A DNA stretch of 64,000 bases, taken from Aquirufa beregesia (GTDB lineage: Bacteria; Bacteroidota; Bacteroidia; Cytophagales; Spirosomataceae). The stretch spans positions 124,001 through 188,000 of the forward strand of contig NZ_SEWW01000001.1 of NCBI RefSeq assembly GCF_011090385.1, in the 5' to 3' direction. This document shows, in pieces, positions 53,994 through 63,226 of this stretch; the first letter of the stretch is position 1, and the number at the start of each line of letters is the position of its first letter. The position numbers and the translations under genes were made by a program. The notes beneath the pieces are model-generated. The model did not search any database, was not told the origin of the DNA, and worked only from the letters and a program-made list of their open reading frames with translations.

Positions 53994-55685
53994 ATGCAAC
54001 AGACTAAGCTTTTTGTTCTCATTGCCTTGCTTTTGGCTACTTCTACTAATGCCCAAACCAGTAAACCTGTTATCGAATCTTCTAAAGGAATGGTGGTATC
54101 AACTCACCCTGCGGCCAGTGAGGTGGGTTTAGTCATTTTAAAAAAAGGAGGGAATGCCATTGATGCGGCTGTTGCTGTCAATTTTGCTCTTGCGGTTTGT
54201 TACCCTGCTGCTGGTAATATTGGCGGAGGAGGTTTTTTGGTTTATCGAGATAAACAAGCCCAAACCTTTGCATTGGATTTCAGAGAGAAGGCTCCTTTGA
54301 AAGCTTTTCGAGATATGTATTTAGATGAAACAGGAGCCATTATTCCAGGTAAAAGTCAGGCTGGTATTTTTTCTGTGGGTGTACCCGGTGCAGTGGCTGG
54401 CATGGAAGCCATGCATCAAAAATTTGGAAAATTACCATGGTATGAGCTGGTCAAGCCTGCGATTGATTTAGCAAGAAATGGAGTTGTATTGACGGAAAAG
54501 GAAGCTAGAGGATTAAACGGACAGAAAGCTGATTTTCAGAAATTCAATTCGGGTAAGGATTATATGATGAAAGCCCTTGACCAAAAATGGGAAAAAGGAG
54601 ATTTATTGATTCAAGAGGACTTAGCTAAGTCATTGGAACGCATCGCTAAAAGAAAGTCAAAAGGTTTTTATCGGGGTAAAACGGCTCGACTTTTAGTTCG
54701 GGAAATGAAGCGACAAGGAGGAATCATGACAAAAAAGGACCTAAAATCGTATCAAGCTGCTTGGAGAAATACGGTCAATTTTGAATACAAAGGAAAGAGA
54801 ATAATTAGCATGCCTCCACCTTCCAGCGGTGGTATTGCATTAAATCAACTCATAAAAATGATGGAACCATTTCCGTTGGCTTCATGGGGACCTCAATCTG
54901 ATTCAACCATACAAGTTATGATTGAAGCAGAAAGAAGGGTTTATGCTGATCGTTCCAAATGGTTAGGAGATCCTGATTTTGTGAAAATACCTCAATCTGA
55001 ATTGGTAAATCCAGCTTACATTCAAAATAGGATGAAGGATTTTAGTTTTGACAAAGCGACGTTAAGCACTTCAATATCTGCAGGTCAATTTCCTGGTTAT
55101 GAAAGTCCTGAAACCACTCACTATTCTATCGTGGATGAAGAAGGAAATGCCGTTTCTATTACGACCACTTTGAATAATAGTTATGGAAGTAAAGTTTTTG
55201 TGGGCGGCGCAGGATTTCTCTTGAACGATGAAATGGATGATTTCAGTGCCAAAGCTGGTTCTCCCAATTTGTATGGCTTGATTGGCTCCAAAGCCAATGA
55301 AATTCAACCAGGTAAAAGAATGCTTTCTAGTATGACACCTACCATTGTGGAAGAAAATGGAAAATTAAGAATGGTGGTTGGCACACCTGGAGGTTCTACC
55401 ATTATTACTTCGGTTTTTCAAGTAATTTTAAATACGCTAGAAATAGGGATGAATATGCAACAAGCAGTGGAGTATCCTCGCTTTCATCACCAATGGCTTC
55501 CAGATCAAGTCTTGTATGAAAGAAATCGCTTTAATCCAGAGCAATTGAACCGTTTGAACGAAAAGAAATACAAAATGATGCCAGTCAATGGATTAGGCTT
55601 GGTGGAAGGAATTTTAGTATTACCCAATGGAAAACTGCAAGGTGGTGCAGATTCCAGAGGGGATGATACTGTTTCAGCTTATTAA
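53994..55685 (+). CDS. ggt: Gamma-glutamyltranspeptidase
   Basis: Ggt removes or transfers the gamma-glutamyl group of glutathione and related peptides in the periplasm. The ATG chosen gives the signal peptide MQQTKLFVLIALLLATSTNA; a longer frame starts before the probable transcript start. The heavy-subunit Arg is in LDFREKAPL. The autocleavage site is before the Thr in PETTHYSIVDEEGNA (about residue 374), and SSMTPTIVEENGKLRMVVGT is the late light-chain block. The length of 563 residues is standard. It ends with a 4-bp overlap with the convergent VIT-family gene. Confidence 0.95.
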   Translation: MQQTKLFVLIALLLATSTNAQTSKPVIESSKGMVVSTHPAASEVGLVILKKGGNAIDAAVAVNFALAVCYPAAGNIGGGGFLVYRDKQAQTFALDFREKAPLKAFRDMYLDETGAIIPGKSQAGIFSVGVPGAVAGMEAMHQKFGKLPWYELVKPAIDLARNGVVLTEKEARGLNGQKADFQKFNSGKDYMMKALDQKWEKGDLLIQEDLAKSLERIAKRKSKGFYRGKTARLLVREMKRQGGIMTKKDLKSYQAAWRNTVNFEYKGKRIISMPPPSSGGIALNQLIKMMEPFPLASWGPQSDSTIQVMIEAERRVYADRSKWLGDPDFVKIPQSELVNPAYIQNRMKDFSFDKATLSTSISAGQFPGYESPETTHYSIVDEEGNAVSITTTLNNSYGSKVFVGGAGFLLNDEMDDFSAKAGSPNLYGLIGSKANEIQPGKRMLSSMTPTIVEENGKLRMVVGTPGGSTIITSVFQVILNTLEIGMNMQQAVEYPRFHHQWLPDQVLYERNRFNPEQLNRLNEKKYKMMPVNGLGLVEGILVLPNGKLQGGADSRGDDTVSAY

Positions 55686-56380
55686 AAAAGTTTAGCTACC
55701 ATAAAGGCTGCACCAGCTGCGGCAGCACCAATGGACATGACTTTGAGTGCTCCAATGAAAGGTTGCTGCCCAGTCATTTTACTTTTGAAATAACCAAAAA
55801 TAAATAAGGCCAATAGGGTGATGATAGCGGAATAAATCAAACCATCTTCTGGTTTGTCTAAATAAAAATAAGGAACCAAGGGGATTAAACCACCTATAGC
55901 ATAGGAAATGCCAATGGTTAAAGCTGAATTTCTAGCACGATTTGGATTGGGCTTTTCTAAGCCTAATTCAAATCTCATCATGAAATCTACCCATTTATCT
56001 TTGTCGCTGGCAATGCAATTAACGACAATTTCTTGGGCTTCTGGACTTAATCCATAATCCTCAAAAACTTCTCTGATTTCTTCTTTTTCTCGATCCGGTA
56101 CACGTTCTACTTCATCGTATTCTCGAGCTAATTCGGCCTCATAGTGTTCCTTTTCAGTCATTCCAGCTAAGTAGCCTCCTAATCCCATGGCAATAGAACC
56201 TGCTACAATTTCAGCAACTCCCGCAGTGGTTACAATATCATTACTGGAAACTGCTCCTGAAAGCCCAGCTGCTAGAGCAAAGGGCACGGTTAATCCGTCC
56301 GACATACCAATGACCACGTCGGTCAGGAAATCAGAACTTTTTAAATGTTTTTCGTGAAGGTGGTGATCAGGTCCATGCAT
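55682..56380 (-). CDS. VIT1/CCC1-family metal transporter
   Basis: The 232-residue membrane protein has the family start SSDFLTDVVIGMSDGLTVPF, AAGLSGAVSSNDIVTTAGVAE and GSIAMGLGGYLAGMTEKEHY, with the charged MTE segment. A hydrophilic metal-binding region with Glu-rich DEVERVPDREKEEIREVF follows. It likely exports iron or manganese. The POT transporter lies 4 bp upstream on the same strand, so they may be co-transcribed. Confidence 0.92.
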   Translation of the reverse strand: MHGPDHHLHEKHLKSSDFLTDVVIGMSDGLTVPFALAAGLSGAVSSNDIVTTAGVAEIVAGSIAMGLGGYLAGMTEKEHYEAELAREYDEVERVPDREKEEIREVFEDYGLSPEAQEIVVNCIASDKDKWVDFMMRFELGLEKPNPNRARNSALTIGISYAIGGLIPLVPYFYLDKPEDGLIYSAIITLLALFIFGYFKSKMTGQQPFIGALKVMSIGAAAAGAAFMVAKLF

Positions 56381-56384
56381 AGAA

Positions 56385-57974
56385 TTATCGGATGCCGTGC
56401 ATCATACGTTTTAAAGGTCCAATGGCTAAAGTATATAGAATAATGGCAGCAAGGCCAGTTAATGTGACAAATAACATAAAGAATTCATATAAATTATGAA
56501 TTTCAAATCCCAAGAAACTAGGAAAGTTTACCTGTCCAACTACTGCTTCTGCTGGAGGCAATAAGGCTCCTAAGGTTCCAGCAAGAGCGTAACCTGCTGC
56601 ATTGGCTAAAAACCATACTCCCATGAGCAAAGAAGAAAAACGTTTGGGAGCTAATTTAGAAACCAAAGACAAGCCGATAGGTGATAAACATAACTCGCCC
56701 ATGGTATGGAATAAATACATGACGATCAGCCAAATGACACCTAATTTATTATGTCCTAAATCCTTGATTTGAGAAGCAATAATCAAGTAACCTAATGAAA
56801 GTAACAGTAATCCAATGGCCTGTTTGGCAGGTGAATTCGGTTCTAAACCTCGTTTATTAAGCCAGATCCAAAGCCAGGAAAAAGGGAAAGCGAGTAAAAT
56901 GATAAAAAATGAATTGGCGTTTTGAACCGAACTTGGAGGAAGTTCAATCCCCAAGAAATGTAAATCTGTTTGTTGGTCTGCAATGAATGTCAGTGAAGAA
57001 CCAGCTTGTTCAAAGGATGCCCAAAAGAAGATAACAAAAAAGGAAATAATGTACATCACCAATATTCTGTTTCTTTCAATACTCGTGATGGTTTTATCTG
57101 TAATAATCAAAAATGCTAAACTAATACCAGAAGAATAAATGACAGGATAAATCCAATCTTTGATGATGTTAGGCTCTTCTGTAATGAAAAAGTAATGGAA
57201 GGTAAATACCAATATAAAGAATAAAATAACGGCACCCATGATGGATTTAGGGCTAAATTCAGCCTTTCCCGTTTCTCCATCAACTGGAGCGGAATCATTT
57301 TTAGAAAAAGGTTTTTCTCCTACAGGTAGACCATCTGGATTGACAATGAATTTATTTTTGAGGAAATAAAAAGAAATAGTTCCTATCAACATGGCAGTTC
57401 CTGCTGCAAAGAACCCCCATTTAAAAGCATCCAATACTCGAATTCCATCGACTTTAACATCCCCTAGGAAAGGGCAAATTAACATACCTAATAAGGCACC
57501 CGTATTAATTCCCATGTAAAATATGGTGAATGCTGCATCTAGTCGATTATCCCCTTTACGGTATAATTGCCCCACCATGGATGAGATATTGGGTTTAAAA
57601 AAACCATTCCCGATAATTAAAAAGAATAATCCTCCCCACATTAAATTTTGAGCTAGGCTTAAATCCATTTCAAATGTGCTCGCAGAAGAGAACATGAATA
57701 TTTGACCGATGGCCATAATAAGCCCTCCAATAAGAATACAATTTCGATTTCCTAAGTAACGGTCTGATATATATCCCCCAGCCATGGTGGTCAAATAACT
57801 TAAACCTAAAAATCCACCGTAAAGGATGGATGCGTCGGTTTGTTTAAAAGCTAGGGCATTAACTAAAAATAGCGAGAGTAAGGCTCTCATTCCGTAAAAA
57901 TTGAATCGCTCCCACATTTCTGTGGAATACAAAACATAAAGGCCTTTCGGATGACTGCTTGTGTTTTCGGACAT
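56385..57974 (-). CDS. POT-family proton-dependent peptide transporter
   Basis: The protein belongs to the POT/PTR2 family, which imports di- and tripeptides. The opening HPKGLYVLYSTEMWERFNFY carries the ExxERFxYY-like motif, and LTTMAGGYISDRYLGNRNC and FFKPNISSMVGQLY are standard. About 14 helices are present, with an internal loop. The ATG giving MSENTSSHPKG is chosen; a TTG further upstream would add six residues. It is divergent from parA. Confidence 0.92.
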   Translation of the reverse strand: MSENTSSHPKGLYVLYSTEMWERFNFYGMRALLSLFLVNALAFKQTDASILYGGFLGLSYLTTMAGGYISDRYLGNRNCILIGGLIMAIGQIFMFSSASTFEMDLSLAQNLMWGGLFFLIIGNGFFKPNISSMVGQLYRKGDNRLDAAFTIFYMGINTGALLGMLICPFLGDVKVDGIRVLDAFKWGFFAAGTAMLIGTISFYFLKNKFIVNPDGLPVGEKPFSKNDSAPVDGETGKAEFSPKSIMGAVILFFILVFTFHYFFITEEPNIIKDWIYPVIYSSGISLAFLIITDKTITSIERNRILVMYIISFFVIFFWASFEQAGSSLTFIADQQTDLHFLGIELPPSSVQNANSFFIILLAFPFSWLWIWLNKRGLEPNSPAKQAIGLLLLSLGYLIIASQIKDLGHNKLGVIWLIVMYLFHTMGELCLSPIGLSLVSKLAPKRFSSLLMGVWFLANAAGYALAGTLGALLPPAEAVVGQVNFPSFLGFEIHNLYEFFMLFVTLTGLAAIILYTLAIGPLKRMMHGIR

Positions 57975-58138
57975 ATGGGTTGATGAATACAAATACCAAG
58001 TTACAAGAATGTTACAAAAATCGATACTCAGAGATTGATTTAATCTTAAAACCGAACATAAAATAATGGACTCAGATGTGAAACATATTTTGTAATATTG
58101 TCCTTCATTTGTCCATATAATTCTTCAGATTTTCAACC

Positions 58139-58918
58139 ATGGGTAAGATCATTGCTATTGCTAATCAGAAAGGTGGAGTTGGTAAAACGACCACGGCTAT
58201 TAATTTAGCGGCCTCCTTAGCAGCTTTAGAATTTAAGACATTGATTATTGATGCAGATCCACAAGCTAATTCTACTTCGGGTTTAGGTTTAAATCCAAAG
58301 GAAATAACCCAAAGTATTTATGAATGCATGGTGGGTTTAGCCAGAGTGAAAGAGAGCATCGTTTCCACGGAATTGGATTTTTTAGATATTATTCCGTCTC
58401 ACATTGATTTAGTAGGAGCGGAGATTGAGATGATTAATTTGAACAATCGGGAGGCGAGAATGCGGGATGCATTAGCGGAAATTAAAGATTTATATGATTT
58501 CATCATCATGGATTGTTCTCCTTCCTTGGGCCTAATCACTATTAACTGCCTTACAGCAGCAGATTCTGTAATTATTCCCGTCCAATGTGAATATTATGCA
58601 TTAGAAGGTTTAGGTAAGTTATTGAATACCATTAAAATTATTCAGTCTCGTTTGAATCCTAATTTAATGATTGAAGGCATATTATTGACCATGTATGATT
58701 TACGTTTACGTTTGTCGAACCAGGTAGTCAATGAAGTGAATAGTCACTTTAAAAACATGGTGTTTGAGACTATAATCCCTAGAAATATCCGTTTATCGGA
58801 ATCACCAAGTTTTGGAATACCCGCTATTTTGCATGATGCAGAAAGTAAAGGTGCCATTAGCTACCTAAATTTGGCAAAAGAAATTATCACCAAAAACGGC
58901 TTATTACAGGCTGTTTAG
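58139..58918 (+). CDS. parA: Chromosome-partitioning ATPase ParA (Soj)
   Basis: ParA is the dynamic ATPase for segregation of the chromosome origin region. The deviant Walker A motif is in [20 protein letters not shown], followed by [37 protein letters not shown] and [18 protein letters not shown]. The 259 residues are usual. It is followed by parB (13-bp gap) and leads a run to lepB. A half-site GTGAAACA lies about 55 bp upstream, which is weak as a parS. Confidence 0.97.
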   Translation: MGKIIAIANQKGGVGKTTTAINLAASLAALEFKTLIIDADPQANSTSGLGLNPKEITQSIYECMVGLARVKESIVSTELDFLDIIPSHIDLVGAEIEMINLNNREARMRDALAEIKDLYDFIIMDCSPSLGLITINCLTAADSVIIPVQCEYYALEGLGKLLNTIKIIQSRLNPNLMIEGILLTMYDLRLRLSNQVVNEVNSHFKNMVFETIIPRNIRLSESPSFGIPAILHDAESKGAISYLNLAKEIITKNGLLQAV

Positions 58919-58931
58919 CAGATTAAATGAT

Positions 58932-59852
58932 ATGAGTGCAAAGCAAGAATCAAATTCAAAAAAAAGAATAGGTTTGGGTAGAGGTCTAGGCGCTTTGCTT
59001 GAAGATTCTGAAAATGTTTCCCATACTTCTAAACATTCTTCTGAGTTTGCAGGTAGTTTAGAAGGGGTAAATCTGATGGATGAAATTCCATTAGAATACA
59101 TTGAGACTAATCCTTATCAACCGAGAGAGTATTTTGAGCAAGAAGCATTAGCTGATTTGGCAGAATCTATACGTATTCAAGGAATTATTCAGCCGATTAC
59201 CGTTAGAAAGATTGCTCCTAAGAAATTTCAATTAATTTCTGGAGAGCGCCGTTTACAAGCTTCTAAATTAGCGGGATTAAAGAGTATCCCAGCCTATGTA
59301 AGAACCGCGGATGATCAGCAAATGATCGAAATGGCTTTGATTGAGAACATTCAAAGGGAAAATTTGAATGCTATTGAAATTGCCTTATCCTACAAACGTT
59401 TGATGGATGAATGCCAATTGAAACAAGAAGATTTAGGGAATCGGGTAGGGAAGAGTCGTTCCAATGTAACCAATTACATGCGCTTGTTGAAATTACCTAT
59501 TATCATCCAAGCAGCGATTCGAGATGCTAAAATTTCAATGGGTCATGCCAGGTGTTTGGTTTCGGTAGAGAATCCTGAATTACAACATGTCCTTTTTCAA
59601 AAAACCATTTCAGAAGAGTGGTCTGTTCGTAAATTAGAGGATGCCGTTAGGCAGTCAGCTCATCCTAGTCTTGGAAAACCTGATGAATCTAAAGTGCTTC
59701 CATTGGCGGAGATGCAACAAATTCAACAAACTTTTGCGAGTTTCTTTCAATCTCCTGTTTCATTCAAAATGAATGAAGAAGGAAAAGGTGAATTGAAAGT
59801 TAGTTTTAAGTCGAAAGAAGCGTTATTAAAACTATTGAAAGCAGTACAATAG
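58932..59852 (+). CDS. parB: Chromosome-partitioning protein ParB
   Basis: ParB binds parS and works with ParA. Start: a charged stretch with KKRIGLGRGLGALLEDSENV. The CTP-binding domain has NPYQPREYFEQEALADLAES, then GIIQPITVRK, SGERRLQASKLAG, and IENIQRENLNAIEIALSYKR. The helix-turn-helix reads LKQEDLGNRVGKSRSNVTNY. The end resembles the family's dimerisation domain. It forms an operon with parA (13-bp gap) and the DUF5683 gene. Confidence 0.96.
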   Translation: MSAKQESNSKKRIGLGRGLGALLEDSENVSHTSKHSSEFAGSLEGVNLMDEIPLEYIETNPYQPREYFEQEALADLAESIRIQGIIQPITVRKIAPKKFQLISGERRLQASKLAGLKSIPAYVRTADDQQMIEMALIENIQRENLNAIEIALSYKRLMDECQLKQEDLGNRVGKSRSNVTNYMRLLKLPIIIQAAIRDAKISMGHARCLVSVENPELQHVLFQKTISEEWSVRKLEDAVRQSAHPSLGKPDESKVLPLAEMQQIQQTFASFFQSPVSFKMNEEGKGELKVSFKSKEALLKLLKAVQ

Positions 59853-59859
59853 TCGACCC

Positions 59860-60516
59860 ATGAGGCATGCCACTATCCCCGCATTTCGGGCATTCATTTA
59901 TTTTTTGCTTTTTTTTCTTTGCTCCTGGGCATCCAAGGCTAATGATGTGGCAATGGATACAGTAGTTAAAGTACAAGAAGTGAAACTTGATAGTTTGCCC
60001 AAGAAAAAAATGATTCCTTATAAAATTATCCCGCGTCAAGCCACTTTAAAGTCGTTGATGATTCCAGGTTGGGGACAGTATTACAATCGTCAATATTGGA
60101 AATTGCCTTTAGTAGCTGGAGCATTTATCACGTTAGGTATTATAGCTAATTATAATAATGTGCGCTATGAAAAGTATCGTGCCTATTATTACATTGCTTC
60201 TCCGCATCCGGATGATCCCACCTATGTACCGCCTGCTACAGTTGCGGTGCCTTATGAAGATGGATTAGTGCGTGATTTAGACGTCAATCAATTGAAGCGA
60301 TTAAACGATGGATATCGAAGAAATAGAGATTATACCTATATTGGGATGGTTTTAGCTTGGGCTTTTAATGTGGTAGATGCCAATGTGAGTGCTCATTTAA
60401 AGACATTTGATGTATCAGATGATATAACCCTGAAAATAAAACCCACTTTTGAATATCAGTCTTTTTCAAATGGTTTAGTTTCTGGTGTATCTTTGTCGTT
60501 TAATTTTAAAAAGTAA
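59860..60516 (+). CDS. DUF5683 membrane-associated protein
   Basis: The 218-residue protein has a signal-like N-terminus (FRAFIYFLLFFLCSWASKAN). It has the family core ATLKSLMIPGWGQYYNRQYW, KLPLVAGAFITLGIIANYNN, and later DYTYIGMVLAWAFNVVDANV, with two membrane helices, followed by a strand-rich tail. The function of DUF5683 is unknown; its usual place is between parB and dapB, as here. It starts 7 bp after parB. Confidence 0.88.
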   Translation: MRHATIPAFRAFIYFLLFFLCSWASKANDVAMDTVVKVQEVKLDSLPKKKMIPYKIIPRQATLKSLMIPGWGQYYNRQYWKLPLVAGAFITLGIIANYNNVRYEKYRAYYYIASPHPDDPTYVPPATVAVPYEDGLVRDLDVNQLKRLNDGYRRNRDYTYIGMVLAWAFNVVDANVSAHLKTFDVSDDITLKIKPTFEYQSFSNGLVSGVSLSFNFKK

Positions 60517-60520
60517 AAGA

Positions 60521-61240
60521 ATGAAAATAGTTTTGATTGGTTATGGTAAGATGGGTAAGGAAATTGAGCGTATTGCTCTTAGTAGAGGCCATCAAATTGT
60601 AGCTAAAATTGATATTGACAACCCAAATGAATTGCTTGGATTAAGCAAACAAGACGTGGATGTGGCTATTGAATTTTCAAATCCTCAGTCTGCCTATTCT
60701 AATATTTTAATCTGTTTAGAAAAGCAGATACCGGTAGTTTGTGGTACTACAGGTTGGTTAGAAAAGAAGTCTGAGGTAGAGGCCCTAGCTCAAAAAAACG
60801 ATGCTACATTTTTTTATGCGTCCAATTATTCCATAGGCGTGAATTTGTTTTTTGCTTTAAATAAGCATTTGGCCAAATTAATGGCTCCCCATACTCAATA
60901 TGATATTTATACCAATGAAATTCATCATACAGAGAAAAAGGATTCGCCTAGTGGAACAGCCATAACCATTGCAGAAGGGATTATTTCAGCTTATCCTTCC
61001 AAGGATACTTGGGTGAATAATGAGATTCCTCAAAGCAATGAAGTGGCTATTTGGTCTCAGAGAGAATCCACAAAACCTGGAACTCATACCGTAAAATACA
61101 TTTCAAAAGTGGATCAAATTGAAATTACTCATGAGGCATTTAGTCGGGAAGGATTTGCTTTAGGAGCTGTCATAGCAGCGGAATGGGTGAAAGATAAGAA
61201 AGGTGTTTTAGGTATGGAAGATATGTTAAAATTAGCTTAA
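60521..61240 (+). CDS. dapB: 4-hydroxy-tetrahydrodipicolinate reductase
   Basis: DapB makes tetrahydrodipicolinate in lysine and diaminopimelate synthesis. The ATG gives MKIVLIGYGKMGKEIERIA, 4 bp after the DUF5683 stop; an overlapping longer frame is less likely. Key blocks are VCGTTGW, FYASNYSIGVNLFFALNKHL and the catalytic EIHHTEKKDSPSGTAITIAE. The 239 residues are normal for this group. A PhyH-type gene follows directly. Confidence 0.95.
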   Translation: MKIVLIGYGKMGKEIERIALSRGHQIVAKIDIDNPNELLGLSKQDVDVAIEFSNPQSAYSNILICLEKQIPVVCGTTGWLEKKSEVEALAQKNDATFFYASNYSIGVNLFFALNKHLAKLMAPHTQYDIYTNEIHHTEKKDSPSGTAITIAEGIISAYPSKDTWVNNEIPQSNEVAIWSQRESTKPGTHTVKYISKVDQIEITHEAFSREGFALGAVIAAEWVKDKKGVLGMEDMLKLA

Positions 61241-61241
61241 T

Positions 61242-62024
61242 ATGCACGATATCGAATTCATAAAAAAGGAGTTAGATGAACAAGGAGTAGTGGTTATTCC
61301 AAGTTTTTTTGATCCAGCATTAATTCAAAAGTTGCAGGCAGCAGCCAAACAAATTTTCCAAATTCAATTTGATCATTTTGGAATTCAAGGAGACTACTTG
61401 AGTCAAATGGTACAATTGTTTGAAAACCATATTGATGAGTTTATCAATTGTGGAAAATTGATCCAAACGGGTTTAGTAGAATTATATCAAATAGCGGTTC
61501 ATCCAGATTTGATTCAATTGATGCATGAAATTGGGATGCAAGTACCTAATATGTGTACTCGGCCTGTCTTGTTTTTTAATCATCCTTCTCTGGCCAAATC
61601 GGAGCATTTTTATAAAACACCATTGCATCAGGACTGGGTATCGATGTTATCTTCTTCCGATTCCGTAGTAGTTTGGATTCCGCTGATGGATGTAGAAGTA
61701 GCTCATGGACCAGTGGTGTTTTATCCAGGATCACATAAATTAGGTCCATTGACAGATAAAATTGACAATGGTTTTGCTGAAGTGCCTTTTGATCGAAATT
61801 CATACCCTAGATTGCAACCTGAATTAAAAGCAGGAGATATTGCGGTCTTTTCTACTTTGTTAGTGCATGAGTCAGGAGTAATTACCAATAATGAAATACG
61901 TTGGTCTTGTCATTTTCGTTATACGAACATGCTTGATCCAGACTTCATCGATAGAGGGTTTCCGCATCCGTATATCCATAAACCATCACAAGAGTTGATT
62001 GATAAATTTTTGAAAAAGAAATAA
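61242..62024 (+). CDS. Phytanoyl-CoA dioxygenase (PhyH) family protein
   Basis: The protein is an Fe(II)/2-oxoglutarate oxygenase-like domain of 260 residues. The metal-binding HxD is in TPLHQDWVSM, the second His is probably in STLLVHESGVI, and the following Arg in NEIRWSCHFRYT would bind 2-oxoglutarate. HGPVVFYPGSHK is a family block. The substrate is unknown and could be a sugar or amino acid. It sits 1 bp after dapB and 1 bp before lepB, an unusual place for this family in this operon. Confidence 0.88.
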   Translation: MHDIEFIKKELDEQGVVVIPSFFDPALIQKLQAAAKQIFQIQFDHFGIQGDYLSQMVQLFENHIDEFINCGKLIQTGLVELYQIAVHPDLIQLMHEIGMQVPNMCTRPVLFFNHPSLAKSEHFYKTPLHQDWVSMLSSSDSVVVWIPLMDVEVAHGPVVFYPGSHKLGPLTDKIDNGFAEVPFDRNSYPRLQPELKAGDIAVFSTLLVHESGVITNNEIRWSCHFRYTNMLDPDFIDRGFPHPYIHKPSQELIDKFLKKK

Positions 62025-62025
62025 A

Positions 62026-63171
62026 ATGAAACAAGAGGAAACTAAACGTCCTAAACAAAAGTCAGCTTTTAGAGAATGGCTTGATTCCGTAGCTTTTGCT
62101 GTTGTAGCAGCTACGCTTATCCGATTTTTTTTATTTGAAGCTTATACCATTCCCACACCATCCATGGAAAGCTCCTTGATGGTCGGTGATTTCCTTTTTG
62201 TTAGCAAAATGCATTATGGAGTTCGAACTCCTAAGACACCATTGCAACTACCCTTGACTCACCAGAAAATTTGGTTTACTAATTTGCCCTCGTATTTACG
62301 TTGGTTGGATTTGCCGGTTTTCCGACTTCCAGGATTTACTGAAGTTAAAAAAGGTGATGCTGTCGTATTTAATGCACCCAATTGGGAAGAAGATGGAGAT
62401 GCACCGCTCGATTTACGTACATTTTATGTGAAGCGTTGTGTAGCTACTCCAGGTGATGTGTTAGAGCTTAGAGATCAACAAGTGTATATCAATGGAAAGG
62501 CACTGGAAAATCCAGAAAGAATGCAACACCCTGTTTTCTTAAAGACAAAAGAAGACTTGGATGAATCATTTTTTGACCAATATGGGATCCGAAATTCAGC
62601 GGATGCTAGTTTTGAATCTTCTGATTGGTTGCCATTGGCTGATTCCACCAATCAACTAGTAGGTTATAAGCTCAATACAAGCAAGAAACATGTAGATGAA
62701 ATCATGAAATTGCCTTTTAAAAAGGAAATTGATTACAATTCATTTAAGGATCCTAAAGGAGTAACTTATTTAGACATATTTCCTCATGATACTACTCAAT
62801 TTAAATGGAACAGAGATTTCTTTGGGCCATTACAGGTGCCAAAGGAAGGATGGACAGTACAATTAGATGCTAAATCAATTCCGCTATATCAGGAGGCTAT
62901 TAGGAGTTATGAGGAGAATAAAGATATTACATTGGAAGGTGGAAAATTAATGAAGGACGGGAAGGCTTTGATATCCTATACCTTTAAACAGGATTACTAT
63001 TTCATGATGGGGGACAATCGCCATAATTCAGCAGATTCTCGTTTTTGGGGATTTGTTCCAGCCGATCACATTGTTGGCAAGGCGGTATTTGTTTGGATGT
63101 CTTTAGATCCTAACAAAGGCTTGTTTTCGGGTAAGATTCGTTGGAATAGAATCTTTCGATTTGTTGATTAA
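62026..63171 (+). CDS. lepB: Signal peptidase I, long form
   Basis: LepB cleaves signal peptides at the outer face of the inner membrane. The catalytic Ser46 is in IPTPSMESSLMVGDF and Lys136 in FYVKRCVATPGDVLEL; YFMMGDNRHNSADSRFWGFV is the final conserved box. An N-terminal membrane helix (SVAFAVVAATLIRFFLFEAY) is present. At 381 residues it has a large insertion, about 190 residues, between the two catalytic blocks and the last box, as usual in Bacteroidota. It is the last gene of the parA operon. Confidence 0.96.
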   Translation: MKQEETKRPKQKSAFREWLDSVAFAVVAATLIRFFLFEAYTIPTPSMESSLMVGDFLFVSKMHYGVRTPKTPLQLPLTHQKIWFTNLPSYLRWLDLPVFRLPGFTEVKKGDAVVFNAPNWEEDGDAPLDLRTFYVKRCVATPGDVLELRDQQVYINGKALENPERMQHPVFLKTKEDLDESFFDQYGIRNSADASFESSDWLPLADSTNQLVGYKLNTSKKHVDEIMKLPFKKEIDYNSFKDPKGVTYLDIFPHDTTQFKWNRDFFGPLQVPKEGWTVQLDAKSIPLYQEAIRSYEENKDITLEGGKLMKDGKALISYTFKQDYYFMMGDNRHNSADSRFWGFVPADHIVGKAVFVWMSLDPNKGLFSGKIRWNRIFRFVD

Positions 63172-63187
63172 CTAGTGTATTTCTAAG

Positions 63188-63226
63188 AAAAAAGCCATCT
63201 GAAATGATTCTCAGATGGCTTTTTTT
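63188..63226. terminator. Terminator of the parA-lepB operon
   Basis: AAAAAAGCCATCTGA and TCAGATGGCTTTTTT form a 15-bp stem (8-nt loop), which works in both directions. It overlaps the stop codon of the convergent methyltransferase gene by two bases. Confidence 0.9.

Noticed and set aside
58070-58090. GTGAAACA half-site upstream of parA as a parS site
   Set aside because: The other half of the TGTTTCACGTGAAACA consensus is missing, so it is not a credible parS.
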